Notes: generated by a model from the letters alone, not told the origin. A stretch of DNA of 64,000 nucleotides from Pelomonas candidula (GCF_043555985.1 NZ_JBIGIC010000020.1:1-64000); one strand, 5' to 3'; counted from the first letter of the stretch, positions 51,505 through 61,153 are shown. A program made the numbers and translations.

Positions 51505-52983
51505 ATGCAGCACATCGCCATCATTGGCGGCGGCACGGCCGGCTGGATGACCGCCTGCCTGCTGCAGCAGCGCTGGCGCGAGCGCGGCATCGCGGTCACG
51601 CTGGTCGAGTCGGCGGAGATCGGCACCGTCGGCGTCGGCGAGGGCTCGACGCCCTATCTGCGCCGCTTCTTCGCGACGCTGGGCATCGCCGAGCGCGACT
51701 GGATGCCGGCCTGCGACGCGACCTACAAATGCGGCATCCGCTTCCCCGGCTGGAGTTCGGTGCCAGGCTACGAGAGCTACTTCCATCCCTTCTTCAACGA
51801 GGCGGACCGGGAGCTCGGCAACCAGTTCTTCACCAACGCCTGCCTGCGCCGCCGCGGCCAGGCGGCCGATGCCAACCCGCAAGACTTCTTCCTCGCCGCC
51901 GAACTGGCCCGCCAACGCCGCGCGCCGATCTATGCGGGCGACGGCCCAGGCACCGACTATGCCTATCACTTCGACGCCGGCAAGCTCGGTGCCTTCCTGC
52001 GCACGCATGCCGTGGGGCTGGGCGTGCGCCACATCGTCGACACGGTGGCGCGCGTCGAGCAGCGCGAGAACGGCGACATGGCCGCCGTGCACCTGAAGAA
52101 CGGCGCGCGCATCGCGGCCGAGCTGTTCGTGGACTGCAGCGGCTTCAAGGGCCTGCTCATCAACGAGACGCTGGGCGAGCCTTTCCTGCCGTTCCGCGAC
52201 AACCTGTTCAACGACCGCGCCATCGCCATCCCGACGCCGCTGGTGGACGGCGAGGACATCCCGTCCGAGACCGTCTCCACCGCGCTGCGCCATGGCTGGG
52301 CCTGGCAGATCCCGCTGACCAGCCGTTATGGCAACGGCTATGTCTACAGCTCAGACTTCGTCAGCGACGACGACGCCGAACGCGAGCTGCGCGCACACCT
52401 CGGCGCTGCGGCCGAGGGTGCCACGTCACGCCGGCTGCGCATGCGCGTAGGCCGCGTGGAGCAGCACTGGCGGCAGAACTGCGTCGCGGTAGGCCTAGCC
52501 CAGGGCTTCATCGAGCCGCTGGAGGCCACGGCGCTGATGCTGATCCAGTTCAGCATCGAAGACCTCATCGCCGCGCTCGAAGGCGACGGTTTCGGCCGCG
52601 GCAGGCAGGCCGACTACAACCGCCGCGTCAACGAGATGTTCGAAGGCGTGCGCGACTACGTCGTCGCCCACTATCAGCTCAACACGCGGCGCGACACCGA
52701 CTACTGGCGCGCCAACCGGGCGAACCGCCACATCTCCGCACGCCTGGCCAGCCTGCTGGACGTCTGGGACCGCGGCGGCGACTTCGAGGCCGAGCTGGAA
52801 CGCCACGGCTCGGCGCTGATGTACCTGCGCCCGTCCTGGTACGCCCTGTTCGCCGGGATGGGTCGCTTCCCGGCCGATCTGCGCGCGGCGCCACAGACGC
52901 TCACGGCCGCCCAGGCCCGACAACGCCTGCGCCAGATGGCACAGGCGTTCCGCTCGCACCGCGGCCATCTGAGCGTCGGGTGA
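51505..52983 (+). CDS. Flavin-dependent tryptophan halogenase-like protein
   Basis: 492-aa flavoprotein. FAD motif IAIIGGGTAGWMTACLL, GVGEGSTP and the halogenase motif WAWQIP (265-270) are present. The catalytic Lys is conserved at Lys75 (ATYKCGIRF) and the catalytic Glu at Glu340 (IEPLEATAL); the Ser that follows this Glu in PrnA is Ala. All core residues for halogenation are thus in place, but the substrate is unknown. Relatives in Xanthomonas and Caulobacter accompany TonB-dependent receptors of the kind at 58338, where they may act on a carbohydrate or another non-tryptophan compound. Follows the kinase gene by 3 bp, so it may be controlled by that system. Confidence 0.8.
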   Translation: MQHIAIIGGGTAGWMTACLLQQRWRERGIAVTLVESAEIGTVGVGEGSTPYLRRFFATLGIAERDWMPACDATYKCGIRFPGWSSVPGYESYFHPFFNEADRELGNQFFTNACLRRRGQAADANPQDFFLAAELARQRRAPIYAGDGPGTDYAYHFDAGKLGAFLRTHAVGLGVRHIVDTVARVEQRENGDMAAVHLKNGARIAAELFVDCSGFKGLLINETLGEPFLPFRDNLFNDRAIAIPTPLVDGEDIPSETVSTALRHGWAWQIPLTSRYGNGYVYSSDFVSDDDAERELRAHLGAAAEGATSRRLRMRVGRVEQHWRQNCVAVGLAQGFIEPLEATALMLIQFSIEDLIAALEGDGFGRGRQADYNRRVNEMFEGVRDYVVAHYQLNTRRDTDYWRANRANRHISARLASLLDVWDRGGDFEAELERHGSALMYLRPSWYALFAGMGRFPADLRAAPQTLTAAQARQRLRQMAQAFRSHRGHLSVG

Positions 52984-53195
52984 ACTGCAGGGCCGGGCGT
53001 GCAGCGCCTGCTGCAGGCTTGCTGCAGCCAGTCAGCGGCAGCACCACCTCAGGCCACATTCACCACCGGGCAAGGCCAGGCGCGCGCGGCATGGCACCAT
53101 CCGCGCTGGCTGGTCAGGTGAAGGTCGCGTGGCCATGAACATTGCATGACCGGCTCCCACAGGCGCATGAGCCGTTCAACCGAGGTGGACTGAGA

Positions 53196-55361
53196 TTGAG
53201 ACAAAAGCTGATTGGGCTCGTGCTGGCCGTTATGGCCGCAACGCAGGTTGCTGCAGCAGACACGGAAACTGCCTACCCGCCGCTGCTGAAGCCGGTGGCG
53301 CAGGAGGCCAAGGCGGCTCACCTGGCGGCGGAACTGCTATCGCGCTTTCACTACAAGGCGATCCCGCTCGACGATGCCTTGTCGAGCAGGGTGTTCGACC
53401 AGTACCTGAAGTCGCTCGACCCCGAGAAACTCTATTTCCTGCAGTCCGACATCGACCGCCTGGCGGTGGACCGCACCCGGCTTGACGATGCGATCCTGAC
53501 CGAGGACCTGCGCGTGCCGTTCGAGATTTTCAACCTGTACGAACGCCGGGTGCTCGAACGAATGACCTACGGCCGCAGCCTGCTGCACAAGGGGTTCGAC
53601 TTCGAGCGCAACGAGACGCTGATGATCGACCGCAAGGACCAGCCCTGGCCCGCGACCGAGGCTGGGTCGCTCGACCTCTGGCGCAAGCGTGTCAAGAACG
53701 ACTGGCTGCGGCTCAAGCTGGCGGGCCAGGACGACGCGGCCATCGCGAAGGTCCTCGACAAACGCTACGACAACGCCGCCAAACGACTGGGCAAGATCTC
53801 CAGCGCCGACGCCTTCCAGGCGTTCATGAATGCCTACACGATGGCGATCGAGCCCCATACCAACTACCTGGGGCCTCGCGCCGCAGAGGAATTCGACATC
53901 TCTATGCGGTTGTCGCTGGTGGGCATCGGCGCGGTTCTGACCGAGATCGACGGCTACACCACCATCCGGGAACTGGTGCCCGGTGGCCCCGCGAGTCTGT
54001 CGGGGCAGCTGAAGGTGGGCGACCGCATCGTGGGCGTGGGGCAAGGCACGAAGGGCCCGATGGACGATGTGGTCGGCTGGCGCCTGGACGACACGGTGGC
54101 AGCGATTCGCGGCGCGATGAATTCGACGGTGCGACTGGACATCCTGCCAGCCGACAACGGCCCCGATACACCCAACAAGAGCGTGAGCCTTGTCCGCAAC
54201 ACCATCACGATCAAGGACAGCGCGGCCAAGGCCAAGGTCTATTCGGTGGCCACGGGCGCGGGCAAACGCCTGATCGGCGTGATCACCCTGCCCTCGTTTT
54301 ACGAGGACGTTGATGCGCTGCGAAAGGGCGACAAGGACTACCGCAGCGCGGCACGTGATGTAGCCAGGCTGCTGCAGGATTTGAAGGCCCAGAAGGTGGA
54401 GGGCCTGTTGATCGACCTGCGCAACAACGGCGGCGGCTCGCTGCGCGAGGCGGTCGATCTGACGGGCCTGTTCGTTGGCAAGGGCCCGGTGGTTCAGACA
54501 CGCAACGCCAAGGGCGAGATCAGCGTCGAGAAATATGCCGATGCCGGCCCGGCCTGGGACGGCCCCCTCGGTGTGCTGATCAACAGGAGCTCGGCTTCGG
54601 CGTCGGAGATTTTTGCCGCGGCGATTCAGGACTACGGTCGCGGCCTGGTCATCGGCGAGCCCAGCTTCGGCAAGGGCACGGTCCAGACCGTTGCCAGCCT
54701 CGACCAGATCGCCAGGAATGCCACGCCGGTGTTCGGCGAACTGAAGATGACCATCGCGCAGTTTTTCCGGGTGAACGGCGGCACGACGCAACTGCGTGGC
54801 GTGACGCCGGACATCGGCTACCCGCCCAGCGGCGACGACACCCAATTCGGTGAATCGAGCTTCGACAACCCCTTGCCCTGGACCCGCATCAAGGCGGCCG
54901 ACTACGCGCCTGTGGGCGACGTGACGGCATCACTGCCCCGCCTGCTGGCGTGGCACGAGAGCCGCGTTCAACGAGACCCTGACTACCAGAACCTGCTGGA
55001 ACGCCTGGCAAAGGCCCAGGAGCTGCGCAAGAACAACGTCATCTCCCTCAACGAAGAGGCGAGGCGCAAGGAGCGAGCCGCCGCGGAGAAGCGCCTGGCT
55101 GCGATGCTGGGGGCCGCCGAAGCGGGCGCGGGCAACCCGCTGTCTGACGATGGCTTGCAGTTCGATGAACGCAAGCTCAGCAAGGACCTCGCCGCGCAGA
55201 AAACCAGGGAAGGCATCAACGACGTGCTGCTGAACGAGTCCGTCAACATCCTGTCCGACAGCGTGGCGTTGAAAGAGGGCCAGTCCCAAACGGCAGCGAG
55301 CGCTTTGCCGGCCCGGCCCGTGGTGGTCACGGCCCTGCCGGCGGGCTCATCGAAACCCTAG
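53196..55361 (+). CDS. Tail-specific C-terminal processing protease Prc (S41 family)
   Basis: 721-aa periplasmic protease. The TTG at 53196 is chosen because GAGGTGG precedes it and it gives a signal peptide ending VAAADTE. Order: N-terminal helical region, PDZ domain (SLVGIGAVLTEIDGYTTIRELVPGGPA, about 250-345), protease domain with Ser468 (NRSSASASE) and Lys493 (PSFGKGTVQ), the Ser-Lys dyad with the same spacing of 25 as in E. coli Prc; then a C-terminal domain. It degrades or trims periplasmic proteins by their C-termini. Codon choice appears less GC-rich than that of the neighbours. It stands alone, 212 bp after the halogenase-like gene and 194 bp before the IS3 element; neither gap holds a gene. 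Confidence 0.9.
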   Translation: MRQKLIGLVLAVMAATQVAAADTETAYPPLLKPVAQEAKAAHLAAELLSRFHYKAIPLDDALSSRVFDQYLKSLDPEKLYFLQSDIDRLAVDRTRLDDAILTEDLRVPFEIFNLYERRVLERMTYGRSLLHKGFDFERNETLMIDRKDQPWPATEAGSLDLWRKRVKNDWLRLKLAGQDDAAIAKVLDKRYDNAAKRLGKISSADAFQAFMNAYTMAIEPHTNYLGPRAAEEFDISMRLSLVGIGAVLTEIDGYTTIRELVPGGPASLSGQLKVGDRIVGVGQGTKGPMDDVVGWRLDDTVAAIRGAMNSTVRLDILPADNGPDTPNKSVSLVRNTITIKDSAAKAKVYSVATGAGKRLIGVITLPSFYEDVDALRKGDKDYRSAARDVARLLQDLKAQKVEGLLIDLRNNGGGSLREAVDLTGLFVGKGPVVQTRNAKGEISVEKYADAGPAWDGPLGVLINRSSASASEIFAAAIQDYGRGLVIGEPSFGKGTVQTVASLDQIARNATPVFGELKMTIAQFFRVNGGTTQLRGVTPDIGYPPSGDDTQFGESSFDNPLPWTRIKAADYAPVGDVTASLPRLLAWHESRVQRDPDYQNLLERLAKAQELRKNNVISLNEEARRKERAAAEKRLAAMLGAAEAGAGNPLSDDGLQFDERKLSKDLAAQKTREGINDVLLNESVNILSDSVALKEGQSQTAASALPARPVVVTALPAGSSKP

Positions 55362-55616
55362 GCTTGCACGCCGACTGGATGGCCCGGCAGGGTCGGAAAC
55401 GCGAATCAAAGCGGTTGCCAGCGTCCGGCGCCGCAGGCAATGTCCGAGGCTCAAGCCAATGCTCGTTTTGAGCCGAGGGCGGCGGCATTCGGCTCACCGC
55501 TCGCTCGGTGATGTGCTGGCCGCGTGACGAAGCCATCTGCCTCAAATTGGCATGTTGAATCGCCCCGGGTTCAGTAGACACCTTCGAGCCTCAAACTGAG
55601 GCCCTGAGGAGGTGCC

Positions 55617-55898
55617 ATGACAGCGAAGCAACCCTACCCGGAAGAATTCAAGATCGAGGCGGTCAAGCAGATCACGGAGCGAGGTCATCGGGTGGCCGAC
55701 GTCTGCGCCCGGATCGGCGTGAGCCAGCACAGCCTGTACAAGTGGATCAAGGCGTATTCGGCGCCGGCCGCTGAGCGACAGGCGCAGGCCTCGCAGACCG
55801 AAGAGCTGCGGCGACTGAAGGCCGAACTGCGGCGCGTGACCGAGGAGCGCGACATCCTAAAAAAGGCCGCCGCGTACTTTGCCAAGCAGTCCGGGTGA
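55617..55898 (+). CDS. IS3-family transposase OrfA
   Basis: 93-aa DNA-binding part of the transposase. Helix-turn-helix FKIEAVKQITERGHRVADVCARIGVSQHSLYKWI at residues 10-43 and a leucine-zipper-like region (EELRRLKAELRRVTEERDILKKA). The ATG at 55617 follows GAGGAGG. The A AAA AAG heptamer (55859-55865) near its end lets ribosomes slip into orfB. Confidence 0.92.
   Translation: MTAKQPYPEEFKIEAVKQITERGHRVADVCARIGVSQHSLYKWIKAYSAPAAERQAQASQTEELRRLKAELRRVTEERDILKKAAAYFAKQSG
55859..55865 (+). promoter_or_regulatory. Programmed -1 frameshift heptamer
   Basis: AAAAAAG reads A AAA AAG in the orfA frame, the most efficient bacterial -1 slippery sequence. The orfB frame is exactly the -1 frame and is open from here, so slippage gives the OrfAB fusion that acts as transposase. 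Confidence 0.85.
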
Positions 55899-56770
55899 GG
55901 TACGCGTTCATCAAGGCGCACGAGTCCCACTACAGCGTGCGGCGCATGTGCAAGGTGATGCAGGTGCACCCCAGCGGCTACTACGCATGGAAGGCCGAGC
56001 CGCAGAGCTCGCGGGCCCAGGACGACCAGCGCTTGACCGGCTTGCTCAAGCAGGCGTGGCTGGAGAGCGGCGGCGTGTACGGCTATCGCAAACTGACGCT
56101 GGACATGCGCGACCTCGGTGAGCACTGCGGCAAGCACCGCGTTGCGCGGCTGCTCAGGCTTGAAGGGCTGCGCTCGCGGACAGGCTACAGGCGCCGCCCT
56201 GGGGTGCGCGGCGGCAAGCCTGCCGTGGTCGCGCCGAACCATCTGCAGCGCCAGTTCACGACGGCCCAACCCAACCAGTCCTGGGTGAGCGACATCACCT
56301 ACATCCGCACGCACGAGGGCTGGCTGTATCTGGCGGTCGTGGTCGACCTGTTCTCGCGACAGGTGGTGGGCTGGTCGATGGGCAGTCGCATCGACACCAG
56401 CCTGGTGTTGGATGCGTTGCTGATGGCGTTACGGCGCCGCCAGCCCAAGCAGGCCGTCACGGTGCACTCCGACCAGGGCTGCCAGTTCACGGGGCACGAG
56501 TGGCAGGCCTTCCTGCGCGACCACAACCTGGTCAGCAGCATGAGCCGGCGCGGCAACTGCCACGACAACGCCGTGGCCGAGAGCTTCTTCCAACTGCTCA
56601 GGCGCGAACGCATCCGTCGGCAGGTCTACGCCACGCGCAACGACGCTCGTGCCGACGTCTTCAACTACATCGAGATGTTCTACAACCCCAAGCGGCGCCA
56701 CGGCACTGCCGGCGACACTTCGCCGGTCGAGTTCGAACGACGCCATTCCCAACGGCTCACGGGTGTCTAG
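55895..56770 (+). CDS. IS3-family transposase OrfB (catalytic DDE part)
   Basis: 291-aa frame starting GTG at 55895 (overlapping the orfA stop), normally produced as part of an OrfAB fusion. N-terminal HTH_21-type region (RRMCKVMQVHPSGYYAWK) then the integrase core with Asp133 (WVSDITYI), Asp193 (VHSDQGCQF) and Glu229 (AVAESFF), i.e. a DD(35)E triad. The frame ends inside the right inverted repeat. The gene is intact and the element could be active. Confidence 0.92.
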   Translation: MRYAFIKAHESHYSVRRMCKVMQVHPSGYYAWKAEPQSSRAQDDQRLTGLLKQAWLESGGVYGYRKLTLDMRDLGEHCGKHRVARLLRLEGLRSRTGYRRRPGVRGGKPAVVAPNHLQRQFTTAQPNQSWVSDITYIRTHEGWLYLAVVVDLFSRQVVGWSMGSRIDTSLVLDALLMALRRRQPKQAVTVHSDQGCQFTGHEWQAFLRDHNLVSSMSRRGNCHDNAVAESFFQLLRRERIRRQVYATRNDARADVFNYIEMFYNPKRRHGTAGDTSPVEFERRHSQRLTGV

Positions 56771-56832
56771 GAAAACCGGGGCGATTCAGATCATGGCACA
56801 GCACCCGCTGCCAAGCCGCCGGTCACACACCC

Positions 56833-58152
56833 TCACCACCGCCTCAACCGGCTGCCAAACACCGCATAGCACAGGATCAGCCCGTACCACGGCAGCATGA
56901 CCCAGTAGGCCGGCTGCGGGCCGTTCACGTCGGCCAGATGGCCGTAGAGCATGGGGATCAGGGCACCTCCCGAGATGCCCATGATCAGCAGGGCCGAGCC
57001 TGCCGCTGTGTACTTGCCCAGGCCTTCCAGTGCCAGCGGCCAGATGGACGGCCAGACCAGCGCGTTGGACAGGCCCAGCAGCGCGAGGCAGAACACCGTG
57101 TCCGGCACGGCAGGCACGCCGGCCCAGCCCAGCAGGGCCTGCGACAGGCCCGTGCCCGTGGCCGATGACAGCGCGATGCCGCTGGCGAACAGCAGACCCG
57201 TGACGGCCGAGGCCACCAGGGCCATGCGCTGCGACATCCAGCGCGGGATCAGCACGACACCCAGCAGGTAGCCCAGCACCATGAAGCCCATCGTGTAGGA
57301 GGTCAGCACGCCGTAGTGGGCCACACCGAGCTGCCGGCCGTAGAGGCCGATGGTGTCGCCGGCGATGACCTCCACGCCGACGTAGCCGAACAGCGCGATG
57401 GCACCGAGCACGACCTGCGGGTGCTGGAACACGCCCCAGCGCTTGACCTCGCCCGACGGTGCGTCGGCCGCTTCCAGTTCGGGCTCGCGCAGGGACGAGA
57501 AGTGGATCAGCGCCATGAACAGCACCAGGCCCGCCGCCATCACCGCGTAAGGGAAGACCAGGCGTTGCGACAGCTCGTTGCGCAGCGCCTCGCGGCCTGC
57601 GGCGTCCAGCGCTGCCAGCGCCGACTCCGAGAAGCGCTCCATGCCCGACAGGATGAGTGCCGTGAACACCAGGGGCACGACGATGCCGGCCCCCTTGTTG
57701 AACAGGCCCATGATCGAGATGCGCATGGCCGCGCTCTCGCGCGGGCCGATGCAGACGATGTAGGGGTTGATGGCCGTCTGCATCAGCGTCATGCCGCTGG
57801 CCAGCGTGAACAGCGCCAGCAGGAACACGGGGTAGAGGCCGGAGCGCGCCGCCGGGATGAAGGCCAGCGCGCCGATGGCCATGACGCCCAGGGCCACCGT
57901 CATGCCACGCTTGTAGCCGATGCGCGCCAGGATGGCCGCCGACGGCAGGGCCATGACCGTGTAGGCGATGTAGAAGGCGAACGCCACCCACAGCGCCTGG
58001 AAGTTGTTGAGCTCGCAGACGATCTTCAGGAAGGGAATCAGCGAGCCGTTCAGCCAGGTGACGAAGCCGAGGATGAAAAACATCAGCCCGATGAAGATCA
58101 TCGGCAGCAGCACGCCCTGGCCTGCCGTGGGGTTGAGGGTTTTGGTGTGCAT
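56833..58152 (-). CDS. FucP-type sugar:H+ symporter (MFS)
   Basis: 439-aa inner-membrane carrier of the fucose/glucose-galactose family with twelve helices. IFIGLMFFILGFVTWLNGSLIPFLK is the typical first helix, YTVMALPSAAILARIGYKRGM follows, and MTLMQTAINPYIVCIGP is the family signature of helix 4. ATG at 58152. It lies downstream of the TonB receptor gene on the same strand, the order of a sugar-uptake locus: receptor in the outer membrane, symporter in the inner membrane. The right end of the IS3 element is only 45 bp from its stop. Confidence 0.87.
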   Translation of the reverse strand: MHTKTLNPTAGQGVLLPMIFIGLMFFILGFVTWLNGSLIPFLKIVCELNNFQALWVAFAFYIAYTVMALPSAAILARIGYKRGMTVALGVMAIGALAFIPAARSGLYPVFLLALFTLASGMTLMQTAINPYIVCIGPRESAAMRISIMGLFNKGAGIVVPLVFTALILSGMERFSESALAALDAAGREALRNELSQRLVFPYAVMAAGLVLFMALIHFSSLREPELEAADAPSGEVKRWGVFQHPQVVLGAIALFGYVGVEVIAGDTIGLYGRQLGVAHYGVLTSYTMGFMVLGYLLGVVLIPRWMSQRMALVASAVTGLLFASGIALSSATGTGLSQALLGWAGVPAVPDTVFCLALLGLSNALVWPSIWPLALEGLGKYTAAGSALLIMGISGGALIPMLYGHLADVNGPQPAYWVMLPWYGLILCYAVFGSRLRRW

Positions 58153-58197
58153 GGAAGTCAGTGATCCACTCCGCACCCACGGTGCGTAAGCAAGGTA

Positions 58198-58337
58198 TTT
58201 CGGGCCGAGCGCCGGGCCGCTCCCAAGCCGGCCCGCGGGGCGATGTGCGTGCGGCTCAATGCCGCACGCATCGCCGTCCCCTCGGGGGACAGACCCGGGC
58301 TCGCCCGCGTTCAGCGAGGCGAGACCGGGCGAGGGGC
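58198..58337 (-). repeat. Structured intergenic repeat, copy B
   Basis: Second copy of the element at 11124-11262, read on the minus strand from directly after the TonB receptor stop towards the sugar transporter gene. The main stem reads GGCGATGCGTGCGGC with GCCGCACGCA...TCGCC and has a 2-nt bulge. Compared with copy A, one T-A pair is changed to G-C by changes on both sides, which supports a selected RNA or DNA structure. Other parts are nearly identical, including GCCGGCTTGGGAGCGGCCCG. Confidence 0.75.
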
Positions 58338-60932
58338 TCAGAACTTGGCTCGCACGCCGATGCTGTAGCGCGCACCGTTCTCGTAGACACCGATGGGGAT
58401 GCCGTCCGCCGTGTTGGAGCGGATCACCTCGTTGTTGAGGTTCACCGCGCTGGCGTAGACGGTGACCTTGTTCGTCACGTCCCAGCTGGCCGAGGCGTCC
58501 CACTGACCGTAGGCCGCATTGACGACCTGGCCGCCCATTTCCACGTCGCCATAGCTCTTGGAGCGGTAGTTGTAGGAGATGCGCAGGCTGATCGGTCCCT
58601 GCTCGTAGTAGCCGCTGAAGTTGAACTGGTCGCGCGAGTTGCCCAGCACCTTCAGGTGCGGCTGACCGGCAACGGCACCGGCGGTGGCGTCGGTGTACGT
58701 GTAGTTCACGACGGTGCCGAAACCGGTGTGGCCGAAGGGCTGCTGCCACTGCAGCTCCAGGCCCTTGATGTCGGCGCCGTTGTCGGCGTTGTAGGGGCGC
58801 TCCACCGTCAGCGTCTCGCTGCCCACCACCTCTGACTTCGAGGCCTTGTACGTGAACGTGTCGAGCTTCTTCACGAAGAAGGTGCCCGACAGCAGGGCGG
58901 CATCGGCGTAATACCACTCGGCGCCGAACTCGGCCTGGCGGGCATGCACGGGCTTGAGCAGCGGGTTGCCGGCGTAGGCCTTGGTCAGCACGGTGCCGTC
59001 ACGGCGCAGGCCGGGGCTGAGCAGGTCGAAGGTCTGGCGGGCCATGGTCTTGCCGATGGCGCCGCGCAGCACCACTTCCTTGCTCAGCTCGTAGGTGGCG
59101 TTGAGGTTGGGCAGCGCGTCGGTGTAGGTGTTCTTCACGCTGGTGGGCGAGAAGCCGCCGCTGGCGTTGCCCAGGAAGCCTTCAGACGTCTGCTCGGTGC
59201 GCACGATGCGCAGGCCGAAATCGCCACGCAGCTTGCCGGACGCGAAGTCGGCCTTGCCGTACAGGGCCGAGATGCGCTCGTGGATGCGGTAATCCTCGTT
59301 GGGCACATCCTTGTACGTCATGGCCTTGTCGTACATCGGGATGCCCTTGCTGGCGACGAGCGCGTCGTCAAACCAGGCGTACTGGGTCAGCGCATCCGAC
59401 GTGGCCGCGGCCTGGCTCAGCAGCGGCGAGGGGCCGGTGGACAGGTCAGCCAGCGAGAACGACTGCCAGCCCGTCGAGCCCGGGCCGGCCGTGCCCTGGG
59501 TGCGCTGGTTCTTCAGCGTGTTGTCGCGCAGCTTGGCACCGAACTTCACGTCGGTGATGAGGCTGCTGTCGATGTCGAGCGTGACGTCGCCCTGGGCGTA
59601 GTTCTCCTTGCCCTCCATGCGGCGCACGCGGTCGTCGCCGGACTTGAGCGTCAGCGCCTTGGGGTCCAGCGGGTTGATGTCGAGGTACTTCACGCCGTAG
59701 TGATCCGGCCCGAGGCTGATGGTGGTGCGGGTGTCGCCCTCCATCCAGAAGTGGCGGTCATGCGAGCTGCCGCCTTCGCTGGACGTGGTGCCCAGCTGGC
59801 CGTGGAACCTCCAGTTACCGGCCTGGTAGCTGCCATCGAGGTCCGCCACGCGGGACCTGACGTAGGACTCGCGGTAGATGGGCTCGAAGGACACGCCGGT
59901 CTTGGGGCCGACGGTGCCCCCCACCAGCGCCTTGCCGCCGTCGGACGTGCTGATGAACTTCGGGTCGGTGACGCTGATGACGCCGCCCACCGCCAGGCCG
60001 CCGGCCTGCCAGAGGTAGTTCTGGTTGTTGTTGTTCATCTTCATGTCCGAATCCATCAGGTTCAGGACGATGTCGGTCGCCGGGTTGGGCTGGAACTGCA
60101 GCGCCAGGTTGGTGGTCGTGCGCTCGCGCTCCTGGCGGAAGATGGCGGAACCGCCGCCCCAGGAGGCATAGGCGTTCGTGACGTTGCCGTTCTGGTCCTT
60201 GACGTCGTACTTGCCGTCGGTGAAGTTCTCCAGGCCGTCACGCCGCATGTGGCGCTTCTGGCTGCTGATGGCCAGCAGCACGCCGAAGGTCTTGTCGTCG
60301 TTCTTCCAGTTCAGCAGGCCCGACAGCTGCGGGTCGGTCTTGCCCGGCAGCTTGCTGTACATCGCCTCGGCCGAGGCCTGCACGGTGAGCTGGTCCTTGA
60401 ACGCCAGCGGCTTGCGGGTCTTGACGATGACGAGGCCGCCGATGCTGCCCTCGTCCAGATCGGCCGACGGGCTCTTGAACACGTCCAGGCTGCCGACGAT
60501 CTCGGACGGCAGCACGTCGTAGTTGAAGCTGCGCGTCTGCGGCTCGTTCAGCCACCACTCCGACGACGCCACGGCCTGGCCGTTGAGCTGCGTCATGTTG
60601 AGGTTCTTGTCCGTGCCGCGCACGAAGATGGCCTTGCCCTCGCCCCAGATGCGGTCCACCGAGATGCCGGGCATGCGCTGCAGCGAATCGGCCACGTTCT
60701 TGTCGGGGAACTTGCCCACGTCCTCGGCGCTGATCGAGTCGACGATGTTGCCGGACTCGCGCTTCTCGGACAGGTTCTTCTTCAGCGTCGCCCGCACGCC
60801 GCGGATCTCGACGGTGTCGAGCTGCTGCGTCTGGGGCGCGGCTTCCTGCGCCGCGGCGCCGAATGCCATCGCGCCGAGCGCGAGGCCGATGAGGTGGGGC
60901 AAGAGGTTCTGCTTGAAATGAGGCTTGGCCAC
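58338..60932 (-). CDS. TonB-dependent outer-membrane receptor (TIGR01782 type)
   Basis: 864-aa receptor. The GTG at 60932 is chosen because AGGAG lies 7 bases upstream; a TTG at 60950 is less likely. Signal peptide ends AAAQEA; a TonB-box-like DTVEIRG is at about residue 40; plug domain follows with VDSISAEDVGKFPDKNVADSLQRMPGISVDR and IFVRGTDKNLNMTQLNG; barrel up to the terminal Phe (GVRAKF). This Xanthomonas/Caulobacter-type family often takes up saccharides. Together with the FucP-type symporter and the halogenase-like protein it suggests a carbohydrate-uptake locus, but no glycoside hydrolase is present. Confidence 0.9.
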   Translation of the reverse strand: MAKPHFKQNLLPHLIGLALGAMAFGAAAQEAAPQTQQLDTVEIRGVRATLKKNLSEKRESGNIVDSISAEDVGKFPDKNVADSLQRMPGISVDRIWGEGKAIFVRGTDKNLNMTQLNGQAVASSEWWLNEPQTRSFNYDVLPSEIVGSLDVFKSPSADLDEGSIGGLVIVKTRKPLAFKDQLTVQASAEAMYSKLPGKTDPQLSGLLNWKNDDKTFGVLLAISSQKRHMRRDGLENFTDGKYDVKDQNGNVTNAYASWGGGSAIFRQERERTTTNLALQFQPNPATDIVLNLMDSDMKMNNNNQNYLWQAGGLAVGGVISVTDPKFISTSDGGKALVGGTVGPKTGVSFEPIYRESYVRSRVADLDGSYQAGNWRFHGQLGTTSSEGGSSHDRHFWMEGDTRTTISLGPDHYGVKYLDINPLDPKALTLKSGDDRVRRMEGKENYAQGDVTLDIDSSLITDVKFGAKLRDNTLKNQRTQGTAGPGSTGWQSFSLADLSTGPSPLLSQAAATSDALTQYAWFDDALVASKGIPMYDKAMTYKDVPNEDYRIHERISALYGKADFASGKLRGDFGLRIVRTEQTSEGFLGNASGGFSPTSVKNTYTDALPNLNATYELSKEVVLRGAIGKTMARQTFDLLSPGLRRDGTVLTKAYAGNPLLKPVHARQAEFGAEWYYADAALLSGTFFVKKLDTFTYKASKSEVVGSETLTVERPYNADNGADIKGLELQWQQPFGHTGFGTVVNYTYTDATAGAVAGQPHLKVLGNSRDQFNFSGYYEQGPISLRISYNYRSKSYGDVEMGGQVVNAAYGQWDASASWDVTNKVTVYASAVNLNNEVIRSNTADGIPIGVYENGARYSIGVRAKF

Positions 60933-61153
60933 GTAGGTGCTCCTGGGCAACGTTTTTTGTCGGACAACAAGCGGCCTCGCCTGGGGCAGGAACCCTCAGG
61001 CTGGGCACGTCTCTGGAAGGCCGGGCTGCGTTGTCTCTCGGTCGTCAGCCGCGGGCCAGTGACGGCAATCTAGCGGCGGCGACTGAAGCTGGAGCGGCGC
61101 GTTGCGCTTTGTTGGACTTCATTGCGCCGACGTTACGTTGGCGCAAGACAGGG

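Larger units (their letters stand above)
55556..56788 (+). mobile_element. Intact IS3-family insertion sequence
   Basis: 1233-bp element bounded by imperfect inverted repeats of 27 bp (55556-55582 and 56762-56788), both starting TGAATCGCCCCGG and matching at 23 of 27 positions. It carries orfA and orfB with a -1 slippery heptamer between them. Ends TG...CA fit the family. The flanking bases (CATGT on the left, GATC on the right) do not form a target duplication, so the copy may have been part of a later rearrangement. It lies between Prc and the sugar transporter gene. Confidence 0.9.
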
